Counted from the stretch's first letter, positions 1 to 7,211 are shown. The stretch is 20,383 nucleotides of DNA from JBBRXJ01 sp038248505 (GCA_038248505.1 JBBRXJ010000065.1:1-20383), one strand, 5' to 3'. Notes: generated by a model not told the origin, from the sequence alone. Program-made: numbers and translations.

Positions 1-181
1 ACTACCATTTTGAGGCAAGCCAATAATGTTTTTTATTACCACATTTCTTGCACGTTACTCCTTCCCGCATTCTAATTGTTTTAAAATATTCCCTGCAACT
101 TTCTTCTGTAGTGAACTTTGAGATAAAATCAGTTAATTCATAATTGTTTTTTTTCTCAAAATTAACCCTCAGTAACGCCAA
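1..181 (-). pseudogene. IS1595-like transposase N-terminus, interrupted remnant
   Basis: Read on the minus strand, this stretch is open from about 211 and encodes a peptide containing NYELTDFISKFTTEESCREY and then VTCKKCGNKKHYWLASKW. That is the pattern of the N-terminal zinc-ribbon domain of IS1595-family transposases: an F-x-x-E-x-x-C-x-x-Y helix, then a CxxC pair ahead of the aromatic K-W segment. No ATG lies in the frame; only a TTG at 181-179 could start it. An in-frame TAG at 4-2 follows the conserved Trp, where a polar residue such as Gln (CAG) would be expected before the next Cys pair. The gene therefore looks dead. Most of it would lie outside the window. The family call rests on a short motif recognised by eye. 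Confidence 0.5.
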
Positions 182-228
182 AGTATGACGGACTGGTATA
201 TTAGCGACTAATCAATAAATCAAATTAT

Positions 229-807
229 ATGAATAAAAAAATTATGCTTTTCATTGCTTTATGCGTTATATCTTTTTCGATTCTTCAGGCTCAAAGAAAT
301 GTTGTTGGTCTTCACGGATCAGGTATTGCTTTTGGTAATTATGTTTTAAAGTATGAGAGAACTTTATTAAATAAACTCTCAGTAGTAGTGAATGCTGGTT
401 ATTTACCTGGTATAGGCATGCCATCAAAGATAGCTGGAGATAATGAAAATCTTCAAAGTCAGAAAATAAAAGGATGGTCAATTATGCCTGAGGTTAGATT
501 GTATCCTGGTATGAAAGGTTCGCCAAGGGGTTTTTATCTTGCTCCATATTGCAGAATAGACAAATATAGTACAAAATTCATCCAATCTTTAGATATGAAT
601 GGCACTTCACAGGATTTTGATGTAACGGGTAGTTTAGGCCAAACACAGTTTGGACTTGCAATAGGTTCACAATGGCTAATTAAAAAACGAGTGTCAATTG
701 ATGTTGCATGGTTTGGTTTTGGATGGTCAATGCGTAATTTGAAAGCTAGATTTGAAGGTCCAGCAGGAACTGATTATGACCTATGGGCTGAAAAGGCTAA
801 TGAATAA
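229..807 (+). CDS. Outer-membrane beta-barrel-like protein, cut short by in-frame TAA
   Basis: The product has a clear Sec signal peptide (MNKKIMLFIALCVISFSILQAQ, residues 1-22, with an AQ-type cleavage region usual in Bacteroidetes). Alternating hydrophobic/aromatic strands follow (GIAFGNYVLKYERTLLNKLSVVVNAGY, WSIMPEVRLYPG, RGFYLAPYCRID, QFGLAIGSQWLIKKRVSIDVAWFGFGW). This fits a small 8- to 10-stranded outer-membrane barrel of the DUF3575/OmpA-barrel kind. The specific function is unknown. The reading frame stops at TAA 805-807 after 192 codons but stays open in the same frame to 933, where the barrel's expected last strand is found (next entry). The gene is therefore probably broken or recently mutated. 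It stands alone between a transposase relic and a terminator. Confidence 0.6.
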   Translation: MNKKIMLFIALCVISFSILQAQRNVVGLHGSGIAFGNYVLKYERTLLNKLSVVVNAGYLPGIGMPSKIAGDNENLQSQKIKGWSIMPEVRLYPGMKGSPRGFYLAPYCRIDKYSTKFIQSLDMNGTSQDFDVTGSLGQTQFGLAIGSQWLIKKRVSIDVAWFGFGWSMRNLKARFEGPAGTDYDLWAEKANE

Positions 808-933
808 TTGGGAATTGATTTTCAAGGAAAATCTTTCGTTTTTGAATTAGGGAAAGAATTCTTAGAAGGTGTTCTTAAACTTGGTACACCAGGTTTCCGT
901 CTTCTTGATATTTCTATTGGTTTTGCGTTCTAA
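808..933 (+). pseudogene. Detached C-terminal part of the beta-barrel gene
   Basis: This continues the frame of the gene at 229-807 without a shift, right after its TAA. It encodes 41 residues starting LGIDFQGKSFVFELGKEF and ending LLDISIGFAF before TAA 931-933. A closing strand that ends in Phe is the hallmark of outer-membrane barrels, because it carries the BAM recognition signal, and the upstream product lacks one. Together the two parts would encode 234 codons with one internal stop. A single base change (CAA, GAA or AAA to TAA) or a sequencing error would explain it. Confidence 0.6.
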
Positions 934-949
934 TAAATTTTATTCAAGA

Positions 950-982
950 GAAAAGGTTCAGCAAATCGCTGGACCTTTTTTG
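950..982 (+). terminator. Rho-independent terminator after the barrel gene
   Basis: The arms AAAGGTTCAGC and GCTGGACCTTT pair over 11 positions, with one G-U pair, around a five-base loop. A run of T follows. It lies 20 bases after the second stop of the barrel gene, so it belongs to the full-length gene. Confidence 0.75.
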
Positions 983-1021
983 TTTGTATATGCAGCTAAT
1001 TTTTCATTAAAGAAGGAATTT

Positions 1022-1164
1022 ATTCTGCACAATCATACACCAAAGATAAATTTCTTTGAAAAATACTAAAGTAGATGGCCAGTGTCCTGCTTTCATTGAT
1101 ATATACGAGATTTGCTTTCATTAAAAATCAGTAAATATATAAGTGGTCTACGATTATGCAGAAT
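1022..1164 (+). repeat. MITE-like element, copy A (143 bp)
   Basis: The ends are imperfect 21-base inverted repeats: 1022-1042 begins ATTCTGCA and ends ATACACCA, and 1144-1164 is its complement with three mismatches. The reverse complement of 16880-17010 aligns along the whole length, including interior blocks such as TTCATTAAAAAT and AGTAAATAT, so this is a dispersed repeat and not a chance hairpin. It encodes no credible protein. No target-site duplication is obvious. The mobilising transposase is not in the window. Confidence 0.75.
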
Positions 1165-1259
1165 CGAAAAATATAATTGGTATTATGCATTTTATTAGTA
1201 TTCGTGTCGGTTTATTATTAAGCACTAATTAATTTATATTTATTAGTGTAATTATATTT

Positions 1260-2072
1260 TTAAAGTTGTTTAATTAGAGATTTGAATAGAAGGATCAGGT
1301 CATTTTCTGCCAAATTTGCAATTTTAATAATATCCTGAATGTTACATGGTTTTAGATTGTCTGGGTCACATTCATCCGTTAATACTGAAACGGCAGCACA
1401 AGGTAAATTCAATTGATTAGCTACAATCACCTCTGGTACGGTTGACATTCCTACTGCATCTGCGCCTATGAATTTTAAATAACGATACTCGGCTCGTGTT
1501 TCAAGGTTTGGCCCAGTTACAGAGGCATATACTCCTATATTTAGTGTAATATTTTCAGTTTTGGCAATTTCAATTAATTTATTATTGAGACTTTTTGAAT
1601 ATGGACAACTCATATCTGGAAATCGAATACCCAATTCATCAATATTTTTGCCGCGTAATGGATTTTCCGGCTGTAAATTTATATGATCATCAATTAACAT
1701 TAAGCTCCCTTTTTTGAAATTCAAATTGATTGCCCCTGATGCATTAGAAAGTAATAAAAATTGCACCCCTAGCATTTTCATTATTTGTATGGGCATGCTT
1801 ATTTGTTGCATGCTATAGCCTTCATAATAATGAAAACGACCTTGCATGGCAAGCACTTTTTTGCCTGCAAGTGTGCCATAAATTAATTTACCATGATGCG
1901 ATTCCACAGTTGAGATTGGAAAATTTGGGATATCAGGATAGTCAATTACTATTTCCGCTTTTATTTCGTCTGTTATTTTACCCAATCCGGTTCCGAGTAC
2001 AATACCAATGTATGGATCGCAAATACCTTTACTGATTAAGAAATCGCGCGTTTTTTTTAATTCGGTATACAT
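1260..2072 (-). CDS. punA: Purine nucleoside phosphorylase (PNP type I)
   Basis: The enzyme splits purine nucleosides with phosphate into base and ribose-1-phosphate in cytosolic purine salvage. The 270-residue protein has the trimeric PNP signatures: GTGLG (27-31) and GRFHYYEGY (78-86) for phosphate and ribose, NASGAIN (110-116), GPNLETRAEY with the base-binding Glu191, and VGMSTVPE with Met209. Lined up with human PNP (E201, M219, N243), Asp233 in LTDEC falls where the base-contacting Asn243 sits; MTA phosphorylases carry Asp there. The specificity for 6-oxopurines is therefore not assured. I chose the ATG at 2072 (MYTELKKTRD). A longer frame to 2165 would add a hydrophobic, Phe-rich stretch unlike the family. 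It lies 115 bases after the UDP-glucuronate decarboxylase gene on the same strand, and no functional link to it is evident. Confidence 0.9.
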   Translation of the reverse strand: MYTELKKTRDFLISKGICDPYIGIVLGTGLGKITDEIKAEIVIDYPDIPNFPISTVESHHGKLIYGTLAGKKVLAMQGRFHYYEGYSMQQISMPIQIMKMLGVQFLLLSNASGAINLNFKKGSLMLIDDHINLQPENPLRGKNIDELGIRFPDMSCPYSKSLNNKLIEIAKTENITLNIGVYASVTGPNLETRAEYRYLKFIGADAVGMSTVPEVIVANQLNLPCAAVSVLTDECDPDNLKPCNIQDIIKIANLAENDLILLFKSLIKQL

Positions 2073-2187
2073 TTTTTTAAATAAAGTTGAATGATGCAAG
2101 CAAAAAGTAAAATGAAGAAAGTAAAAAAAGAAGAGAGAGAAACGAGTTTCATAATTTCCTTCCATACTGCGGATTTAAGCTTACCTC

Positions 2188-3129
2188 TTATAAATTCACT
2201 TTCTTCTCAAAATAGTTAATAGTTTTTAATAATCCTTCCACCAATTGTATTTTTGGCTCCCAATTATTTAGCATTTTTTGTGCAAGTTCGATATTTGGTT
2301 TTCGTTTAATAGGATCATCGTCGGGTAAGGGTTCATAAATTATTTTTGATCTTGAGTTGGTAAGTTTAATAATTTTTTTAGCCAATTCAAGAATGGTGAA
2401 TTCATGCGGATTACCTATATTTACAGGCCCAGTAAATGAATCGGGTGTATTCATCATGCGTATCATTCCTTCTACTAAATCATCAACAAATTGAAAACTG
2501 CGCGTTTGTTCGCCGTTCCCAAATACTGTAATATCTTTATTTTGCAAAGCTTGTACAATAAAATTACTTACTACACGTCCATCGTTTTCTGACATGCGAG
2601 GACCGTAGGTGTTAAATATTCGAATAATTTTTATTCGCACTTGATTTTGTTTGTGGTAATTTACAAAAAGCGATTCGGCGCAACGCTTCCCCTCATCGTA
2701 GCAGGAGCGATTACCAATAGGGTTCACATTACCCCAATATTCCTCGTGTTGGGGATGAATTTCTGGGTCGCCATACACTTCACTTGTGCTTGCTTGAAGA
2801 ATGGTTGCATGTAAGCGCTTAGCCAATCCAAGCATATTTATGGCACCTAGTACAGAGGTTTTTATAGTTTTAATAGCATTGTATTGATAGTGTACAGGCG
2901 ATGCAGGACAAGCCAAATTATAAATTTGATCTACCTCAGCATAATACGGCATCGTTACATCATGACGAACCATTTCAAAATGATTGTTTGATAGTAGATG
3001 GCGTATATTATTTTTTGACCCAGTGAAAAAGTTATCGAGGCAAATAACTTCATTACCTTCGTTTAACAAACGCTCACTGAGGTGTGAGCCGATAAAACCA
3101 GCACCACCGGTGATAAGAATTTTTTTCAT
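2188..3129 (-). CDS. UDP-glucuronate decarboxylase (UDP-xylose synthase), NAD-dependent SDR
   Basis: It converts UDP-glucuronate to UDP-xylose with bound NAD+, through a 4-keto intermediate, in the cytosol. The 313 residues form an extended short-chain dehydrogenase. They show the nucleotide-binding GGAGFIGSH (8-16), an Asp32 for the NAD ribose, the family-typical LACPASPVHYQYN (72-84), the active-site STSEVYGDP (114-122), the catalytic pair Tyr144-x-x-x-Lys148 in SCYDEGKR, and NTYGPRM. These segments fit UXS better than dTDP-glucose dehydratase or UDP-galactose epimerase. It follows ugd on the same strand after 159 bases with its own likely promoter, and ugd makes its substrate. The product probably feeds xylose or related pentoses into surface polysaccharide. 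Confidence 0.93.
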   Translation of the reverse strand: MKKILITGGAGFIGSHLSERLLNEGNEVICLDNFFTGSKNNIRHLLSNNHFEMVRHDVTMPYYAEVDQIYNLACPASPVHYQYNAIKTIKTSVLGAINMLGLAKRLHATILQASTSEVYGDPEIHPQHEEYWGNVNPIGNRSCYDEGKRCAESLFVNYHKQNQVRIKIIRIFNTYGPRMSENDGRVVSNFIVQALQNKDITVFGNGEQTRSFQFVDDLVEGMIRMMNTPDSFTGPVNIGNPHEFTILELAKKIIKLTNSRSKIIYEPLPDDDPIKRKPNIELAQKMLNNWEPKIQLVEGLLKTINYFEKKVNL

Positions 3130-3199
3130 GCTATTTGTTTTTTATAAAAGAGAGAATTTTTAGTGGTCTTTGTAAATCGAGGATTCAATTTCTGATTTG

Positions 3200-3235
3200 C
3201 AAACATAGTATGTTAGTTTTTAATAATTAAACAAA
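3200..3235 (-). promoter_or_regulatory. Bacteroidetes-type promoter for the UDP-xylose synthase gene
   Basis: On the minus strand, TATGTTTG (3207-3200) matches the -7 consensus TAnnTTTG exactly. A TTTG -33 element lies at 3235-3232, 24 bases ahead, slightly more than usual. Transcription would start roughly 65 bases before the ATG at 3129, so this gene can be expressed apart from ugd. Confidence 0.5.
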
Positions 3236-3288
3236 TACAAGCATGATACTTAACCATTCTATCTTTGTTTACGACTTTAAGCTAAAAA

Positions 3289-4614
3289 TTAGTTAACGGT
3301 TGGCCTACCAATGCTATAATAGGTATAGCCCAATTCTTTCATGTCAGTTGTTTCGTATATATTTCGGCCATCAAATATGAGTTTGTTTTTTAATTTTGTT
3401 GCTAGTAAAGTAAAATCGGGAACTCTAAATTCTTGCCATTCAGTAATCACTACTAAAGCATCAGCACCTTCTGCAGCTTCAAAGGCGGTTTGTGCATATT
3501 CAACCCGATTGCCTAAAATACGTTTTGCTTCATGCATTGCCACAGGATCATATACAACTACCTTTGCTTCGTATTTCAGCAAAAGTTCAATAATAGTAAG
3601 TGCTGGGGCCTCTCTCATATCGTCAGTATTTGGCTTAAATGATAGTCCCCAAATTCCTATTTTTTTATTTTTTAAATTGCTTTTAAAATGGGTATGAATC
3701 TTATTAAAAATAACACGTTTTTGTCGGTCATTAACATCTTCAACCGCTTTTAAAATTTTTAATTCATGATGGTTATCATCAGCTGTCTTAACCAATGCTT
3801 TTACATCTTTAGGAAAACAGCTACCTCCGTAACCTGCACCAGGATAGATAAATTTACTTCCTATACGGCTATCGCTTCCAATACCACGACGCACTGCATT
3901 AACATCGGCACCCACAATTTCACATAAATTAGCAATATCATTCATGAAACTAATTTTTGTTGCGAGCATTGAATTAGCAGCGTATTTTGTCATTTCGGCC
4001 GAAGGAATATCCATGAAATAAATTGGATGATTATTTAACAGAAAGGGTTTGTACAAGCGACGCATTATTTTCTCAGCACGCTCTGATTCGGTACCTATAA
4101 CAATTCGATCGGGTTTCATAAAATCATCAATGGCGCTTCCTTCTTTTAAAAATTCAGGATTTGAAGCAACATCAAACGTGAGATCAGAACATCTTCTTGT
4201 GAGTTCATCTTGAACAGCTGCTTTTACCCTTTTAGCTGTACCAATGGGCACCGTACTTTTGGTTACTAAAACGAGATAATCGGTCATGTGTTTGCCTACT
4301 TCAGATGCAACAGCGAGTACATATTGTAAATCGGCACTCCCATCTTCATCAGGCGGAGTTCCAACTGAAATAAACACGGCTTCACAGTTTTGCAAACAGT
4401 CTTTTAAGTTTGTTGTGAATGATAATCGTTGTTTTTCAACATTTCTCTTGACCATATCATCCAAGCCAGGCTCGTAAATGGGAATAATCCCTTTTTTCAG
4501 ATTCTCTATTTTTTTCTGATCAATATCAACGCAACAAACTCCAATGCCTGTTTCAGCAAAACAGGTTCCAGTTACTAATCCTACATAGCCACTTCCTACA
4601 ACAGTTATTTTCAT
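3289..4614 (-). CDS. ugd: UDP-glucose 6-dehydrogenase
   Basis: It oxidises UDP-glucose twice with NAD+ to UDP-glucuronate. The 441-residue length is normal for the bacterial family. The N-terminal Rossmann motif GSGYVGLVTG (7-16) and D30/D32 bind NAD. VGTPPDEDGSAD (84-95) and TKSTVPIGT (118-126) are typical, as is SNPEFLKEG (151-159) with Glu154-Phe155. Lys210 and Asn214 in TKYAANSML and the thioester-forming Cys266 in YGGSCFPKD (262-270) are all present, with Asp270 after it. GLSFKPNTDDMREAP marks the C-terminal UDP-binding domain. All catalytic residues are intact. It heads the minus-strand group and feeds the decarboxylase next to it. It is transcribed divergently from the perR-like gene across a 298-base gap. 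Confidence 0.95.
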   Translation of the reverse strand: MKITVVGSGYVGLVTGTCFAETGIGVCCVDIDQKKIENLKKGIIPIYEPGLDDMVKRNVEKQRLSFTTNLKDCLQNCEAVFISVGTPPDEDGSADLQYVLAVASEVGKHMTDYLVLVTKSTVPIGTAKRVKAAVQDELTRRCSDLTFDVASNPEFLKEGSAIDDFMKPDRIVIGTESERAEKIMRRLYKPFLLNNHPIYFMDIPSAEMTKYAANSMLATKISFMNDIANLCEIVGADVNAVRRGIGSDSRIGSKFIYPGAGYGGSCFPKDVKALVKTADDNHHELKILKAVEDVNDRQKRVIFNKIHTHFKSNLKNKKIGIWGLSFKPNTDDMREAPALTIIELLLKYEAKVVVYDPVAMHEAKRILGNRVEYAQTAFEAAEGADALVVITEWQEFRVPDFTLLATKLKNKLIFDGRNIYETTDMKELGYTYYSIGRPTVN

Positions 4615-4653
4615 TTTTATTATTTGTATTGATGTTAAAAGTTATTTTCAGTT

Positions 4654-4661
4654 CAAATTTA
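4654..4661 (-). promoter_or_regulatory. Possible -7 box for ugd
   Basis: Read on the minus strand this is TAAATTTG, an exact TAnnTTTG match, 40 bases ahead of the ugd ATG. No TTTG is seen at the expected -33 distance, so the promoter is only half supported. Confidence 0.35.
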
Positions 4662-4848
4662 TTAATATAATTTTAACTGCTCGATGGTATTGAATAAATT
4701 CATTAATAATCGGTGTTATATGGATTATCAATTATTATATAAGCTAAAAGGACTTTTAAATTTTACACTTCTTAAATATGGGCAAAAATTTATGTACACT
4801 CTATTTTAGAGTTTAAAAATACATCAATATGATTATTATAACTATTTT

Positions 4849-4880
4849 TTTGTGATTAAGATAAATATTATCTAAATTTG
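4849..4880 (+). promoter_or_regulatory. Promoter of the perR-like gene
   Basis: TTTG (4849-4852), a 20-base spacer and TAAATTTG (4873-4880) form a full Bacteroidetes -33/-7 promoter. The start of transcription would fall about 25 bases before the ATG at 4913. The PerR-box-like palindrome at 4878-4892 begins inside the -7 box. Confidence 0.6.
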
Positions 4881-4892
4881 TAATGATTATAA
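4878..4892 (+). promoter_or_regulatory. PerR/Fur-type operator (PerR box)
   Basis: TTGTAATGATTATAA differs at one base from the B. subtilis PerR box TTATAATnATTATAA and is a 7-1-7 inverted repeat with one mismatch. It covers the end of the -7 box and the probable transcription start, so a bound repressor would block the promoter. This fits negative autoregulation of the downstream PerR-like gene. Confidence 0.65.
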
Positions 4893-4912
4893 TTTGGAAT
4901 TAGTACAAATAA

Positions 4913-5323
4913 ATGATACAAAGTCCCTCAATATCAGATAAATTGATAGTACATGGATTAAAGCCCTCGTATCAGAGAAAGAGAATCTATGAGTATTTGG
5001 AGAATAACAGACAGCATCCTACAGTAGATACTGTATTTAAGGATCTTAGTAAAAGTTTACCAACACTTTCAAAAACTACGGTTTATAATACGGTAAAACT
5101 ATTTGCAGAGAAGGGTATTTTGAGTATAATTGTAATTGAAGGGAATGAACTTCGTATTGACCCATTTAATCATTCTCATGGTCATTTTAAATGTATAAAG
5201 TGTGGTATGTTATCGGATGTCGAAATTGATTTATCGAAATTAAGTGTTGGCATCTCAACCAAGTTTAAAGTAAACGAGTACCATGCTTATTTTAAAGGAT
5301 ATTGTGAGAGATGTGCTGATTGA
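4913..5323 (+). CDS. perR: Fur-family peroxide-responsive regulator, PerR-like
   Basis: This 136-residue metal-dependent repressor has a winged helix (about 15-80; STLSKTTVYNTVK-type recognition helix at 49-62) and a C-terminal dimer domain. The structural zinc site is Cys94/Cys97 and Cys131/Cys134. The regulatory metal ligands of B. subtilis PerR (H37, D85, H91, H93, D104) all have counterparts at a constant offset of two: His35, Asp83, His89, His91, Asp102. An Asp at the second place, where Fur has Glu, favours a peroxide sensor whose histidines are oxidised by Fe-catalysed chemistry. The PerR box in front and the ferritin, superoxide reductase and rubrerythrin genes behind agree. Plain Fur remains possible but less likely. 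Confidence 0.85.
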   Translation: MIQSPSISDKLIVHGLKPSYQRKRIYEYLENNRQHPTVDTVFKDLSKSLPTLSKTTVYNTVKLFAEKGILSIIVIEGNELRIDPFNHSHGHFKCIKCGMLSDVEIDLSKLSVGISTKFKVNEYHAYFKGYCERCAD

Positions 5324-5403
5324 CACTGAGTTTGAGAAGTTGTTTTTTAAGTTTATTTTAATAAAGTAAAATGGAATGGAATTAATTATTTTTTAAACAA
5401 AAT

Positions 5404-5410
5404 AGGAGGA
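5404..5410 (+). promoter_or_regulatory. Strong Shine-Dalgarno before ferritin
   Basis: AGGAGGA lies 8 bases ahead of the ferritin ATG at 5419. Such a full match is unusual here, since the other starts in the window sit behind A/T-rich leaders without one. It supports the chosen start and suggests high translation. Confidence 0.6.
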
Positions 5411-5418
5411 AACATATT

Positions 5419-5937
5419 ATGTTATCAAAGACAATAGAAAAGGAATTAAATAAACAGATAAATGCCGAGATGTATTCAGCATATTTATATCTGTCAATGT
5501 CAGCTTGGTTTTCAGCGAAAAATATGGCAGGCTTTGCAAATTGGTTAAAAATCCAGTATCAAGAAGAAACAGCTCATGCAATTCGTTTTTATAATTATGT
5601 AATAGAGCGCGGAGGTAAAATTAGTCTCGAACCTATTGCTGGTCCACAAACAGAATGGAAAACACCACTGGAAATATTTAAACAGGTACTCGAACATGAA
5701 CATCATGTAACCTCATTAATAAATAATTTAGTGAATGTGGCCATTGCTGAAAAAGACCATGCTACCAATAATATGTTACAGTGGTTTATTGCTGAGCAGG
5801 TAGAGGAAGAAGCAAATGCTGAAAAATTGATAGGCGAAGTAGAATTAATAGGAGAGAATGGTTACGGTCTTTTAATGCTTGATCGCGAATTAGCCACTCG
5901 TGTATTTGTTGATCCAAATGCAAGCCCTGCAGCATAG
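5419..5937 (+). CDS. ftnA: Bacterial non-haem ferritin
   Basis: It oxidises Fe(II) and stores the iron as a mineral in a 24-subunit cytosolic shell. The 172 residues form the usual four-helix bundle. The ferroxidase ligands appear at the same numbers as in E. coli FtnA: Glu17, Glu50 and His53, then Glu94, Gln127 and Glu130. There is no haem-binding Met typical of bacterioferritin. The first gene after perR, 95 bases on, it likely belongs to the PerR regulon: binding free iron limits Fenton chemistry when peroxide appears. I see no second PerR box in the 95-base gap, so either it is read from the perR promoter or the site is degenerate. Confidence 0.95.
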   Translation: MLSKTIEKELNKQINAEMYSAYLYLSMSAWFSAKNMAGFANWLKIQYQEETAHAIRFYNYVIERGGKISLEPIAGPQTEWKTPLEIFKQVLEHEHHVTSLINNLVNVAIAEKDHATNNMLQWFIAEQVEEEANAEKLIGEVELIGENGYGLLMLDRELATRVFVDPNASPAA

Positions 5938-5965
5938 ACATTTATAAACTCTAAATAATAAAAAA

Positions 5966-6355
5966 ATGACAAATACAGAAAAATTTGAATTGTATAAATG
6001 TGATTTATGCGGTAACATTGTTGAAGTAATGCAAAAAGGTGCAAAAAACTTAATCTGTTGCGGACAAAAAATGAAACAATTGGAAGAGAATACCGTTGAT
6101 GCTGCAAAAGAAAAGCATGTTCCGGTAATTGAAAAAATTACTGGCGGATATAAAGTAAAACTAGGAAGTGTTCCGCATCCAATGACTGATGAACATATAA
6201 TTAATTGGATTGAATTAGTTTCAATTGATGGATCAACAATTAGTACAAAATTTCTTATAGCAGGTGAAGCCCCTGAAGCCGTTTTTTTAACGGATGAAAA
6301 AGATGTGTATGCAAGGGCATATTGCAACCTACATGGTAATTGGAAAAACATTTAA
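5966..6355 (+). CDS. dfx: Desulfoferrodoxin (two-iron superoxide reductase)
   Basis: It reduces superoxide to peroxide without releasing oxygen, taking electrons from rubredoxin. The 129 residues comprise an N-terminal desulforedoxin domain with a Cys4 iron site (Cys12, Cys15, Cys31, Cys32) and the neelaredoxin domain. In the latter the catalytic iron is held by His51, His71, His77 and His123 with axial Cys120, and the Glu49-Lys50 pair that guides superoxide is present (EKHVP). Class I (2Fe) is clear because the first domain is complete. It starts 28 bases after ferritin and ends 30 bases before rubrerythrin, so the genes are almost surely co-transcribed. The peroxide it makes is the substrate of the next gene. 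Confidence 0.95.
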   Translation: MTNTEKFELYKCDLCGNIVEVMQKGAKNLICCGQKMKQLEENTVDAAKEKHVPVIEKITGGYKVKLGSVPHPMTDEHIINWIELVSIDGSTISTKFLIAGEAPEAVFLTDEKDVYARAYCNLHGNWKNI

Positions 6356-6385
6356 TAAGAAAAAAAACAAAATAATATTTTAACT

Positions 6386-6961
6386 ATGGCAAGTATAAAA
6401 GGAACAGAGACGGAAAAGAACCTATTAAAATCGTTTGCTGGTGAGTCGCAAGCGCGAAATAGATATGAGTTTGCAGCAAAGGTTGCACGTAAAGAAGGAT
6501 ACGAACAAGTAGCTGCATATTTTGAGGAAACAGCTACCAATGAACGCTCACATGCCAAAACATTTTTTCGATTTCTCGAAGGCGGTGATGTTGAGATTAC
6601 AGCGATGTACCCTGCGGGGGTAATTGATACAACAGTTGAAAATCTCAAGTCTGCAGCTATGGGTGAGAATGAAGAATACACACATCTGTATCCAAGTTTT
6701 GCTGAAACTGCATCGAAAGAGGGTTTTAAAGATATAGCTCTTGCATATAAAATGATAGCTAAAATTGAACAGAATCATGAAAAACGTTTTCTTAAATTAT
6801 TGAAAAATATTGAAGACGGAACTATATTCATAAAAGCAACAAAAGTGCAATGGAAGTGTTGGGTATGTGGTCATATTCATGAAGGAGAAAAAGCTCCTGA
6901 AACTTGTCCTGTGTGCAAACACGGAAAAGCCTATTTTGCCGTGAAAGAAGAAAATATTTAA
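6386..6961 (+). CDS. rbr: Rubrerythrin (NADH peroxidase terminal component)
   Basis: It reduces hydrogen peroxide to water at a non-sulfur di-iron site, with electrons passing through its own rubredoxin domain. The 191 residues carry Glu20, Glu53, His56, Glu94, Glu97, Glu128 and His131 in the ferritin-like bundle, closely matching the D. vulgaris protein. The C-terminal FeCys4 domain has Cys158, Cys161, Cys174 and Cys177 (CWVCGH, CPVCKH). Both halves are complete. It sits in the perR-ferritin-dfx run with a separate rubredoxin 33 bases later, the usual electron donor for this peroxidase. Confidence 0.95.
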   Translation: MASIKGTETEKNLLKSFAGESQARNRYEFAAKVARKEGYEQVAAYFEETATNERSHAKTFFRFLEGGDVEITAMYPAGVIDTTVENLKSAAMGENEEYTHLYPSFAETASKEGFKDIALAYKMIAKIEQNHEKRFLKLLKNIEDGTIFIKATKVQWKCWVCGHIHEGEKAPETCPVCKHGKAYFAVKEENI

Positions 6962-6994
6962 ATATTTAATTTATTAATTTAAAACAAAAAAACA

Positions 6995-7156
6995 ATGAAA
7001 AAATATGTATGTATTGCTTGCGGCTACATTTATGATCCTGCAAAGGGCGATCCAGATAGTGGTATATCCGCAGGCACCTCTTTTGAAGATATTCCAGATG
7101 ATTGGACATGCCCTGAGTGTGGTGTTGGAAAAGATGAATTTGAAGAAGTAAAATAA
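6995..7156 (+). CDS. Rubredoxin
   Basis: This 53-codon gene encodes a one-iron electron carrier beginning MKKYVCIACGYIYDPAKGDP. The FeCys4 ligands are Cys6, Cys9, Cys39 and Cys42 (CIACGY and CPECGVGKDEFE), and the aromatic core residues Tyr4, Tyr11, Tyr13 and Trp37 are present. Length and motifs match free-standing type I rubredoxins. It starts 33 bases after rubrerythrin and is closed by a strong terminator, making it the last gene of the run. It is the likely donor for superoxide reductase, rubrerythrin and the flavodiiron protein. The NAD(P)H:rubredoxin oxidoreductase that would recharge it is not in the window. Confidence 0.95.
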   Translation: MKKYVCIACGYIYDPAKGDPDSGISAGTSFEDIPDDWTCPECGVGKDEFEEVK

Positions 7157-7171
7157 TTGTCATTTGAATTT

Positions 7172-7211
7172 AACAAAGCCATTCTAAATTTATAGAATGG
7201 CTTTGTTGTTT
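7172..7211 (+). terminator. Terminator of the ferritin-rubredoxin run
   Basis: AACAAAGCCATTCTA (7172-7186) pairs perfectly over 15 bases with TAGAATGGCTTTGTT (7193-7207) around a six-base loop, followed by T-rich sequence. It lies 15 bases after the rubredoxin stop. It implies that fprA is transcribed separately. Confidence 0.9.

Noticed and set aside
869..1069. 66-codon frame on the plus strand
   Set aside because: It is an out-of-frame reading of the barrel gene's tail, the terminator and part of the MITE.
1170..1195. Extra MITE end (TTGGTATTATGCAT)
   Set aside because: It resembles a terminal repeat only if five bases are deleted, and no partner end was found.
1222..1248. CACTAAT...ATTAGTG hairpin downstream of punA as terminator
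   Set aside because: The stem is seven pairs with a long loop and no T run on the punA side, too weak to call.
2073..2165. Longer N-terminus for the purine phosphorylase
   Set aside because: The added 31 residues are Phe-rich and hydrophobic, unlike the family. The ATG at 2072 gives the normal length.
5324..5418. Second PerR box before ferritin
   Set aside because: Only poor partial matches were found in this gap, and none before fprA either.
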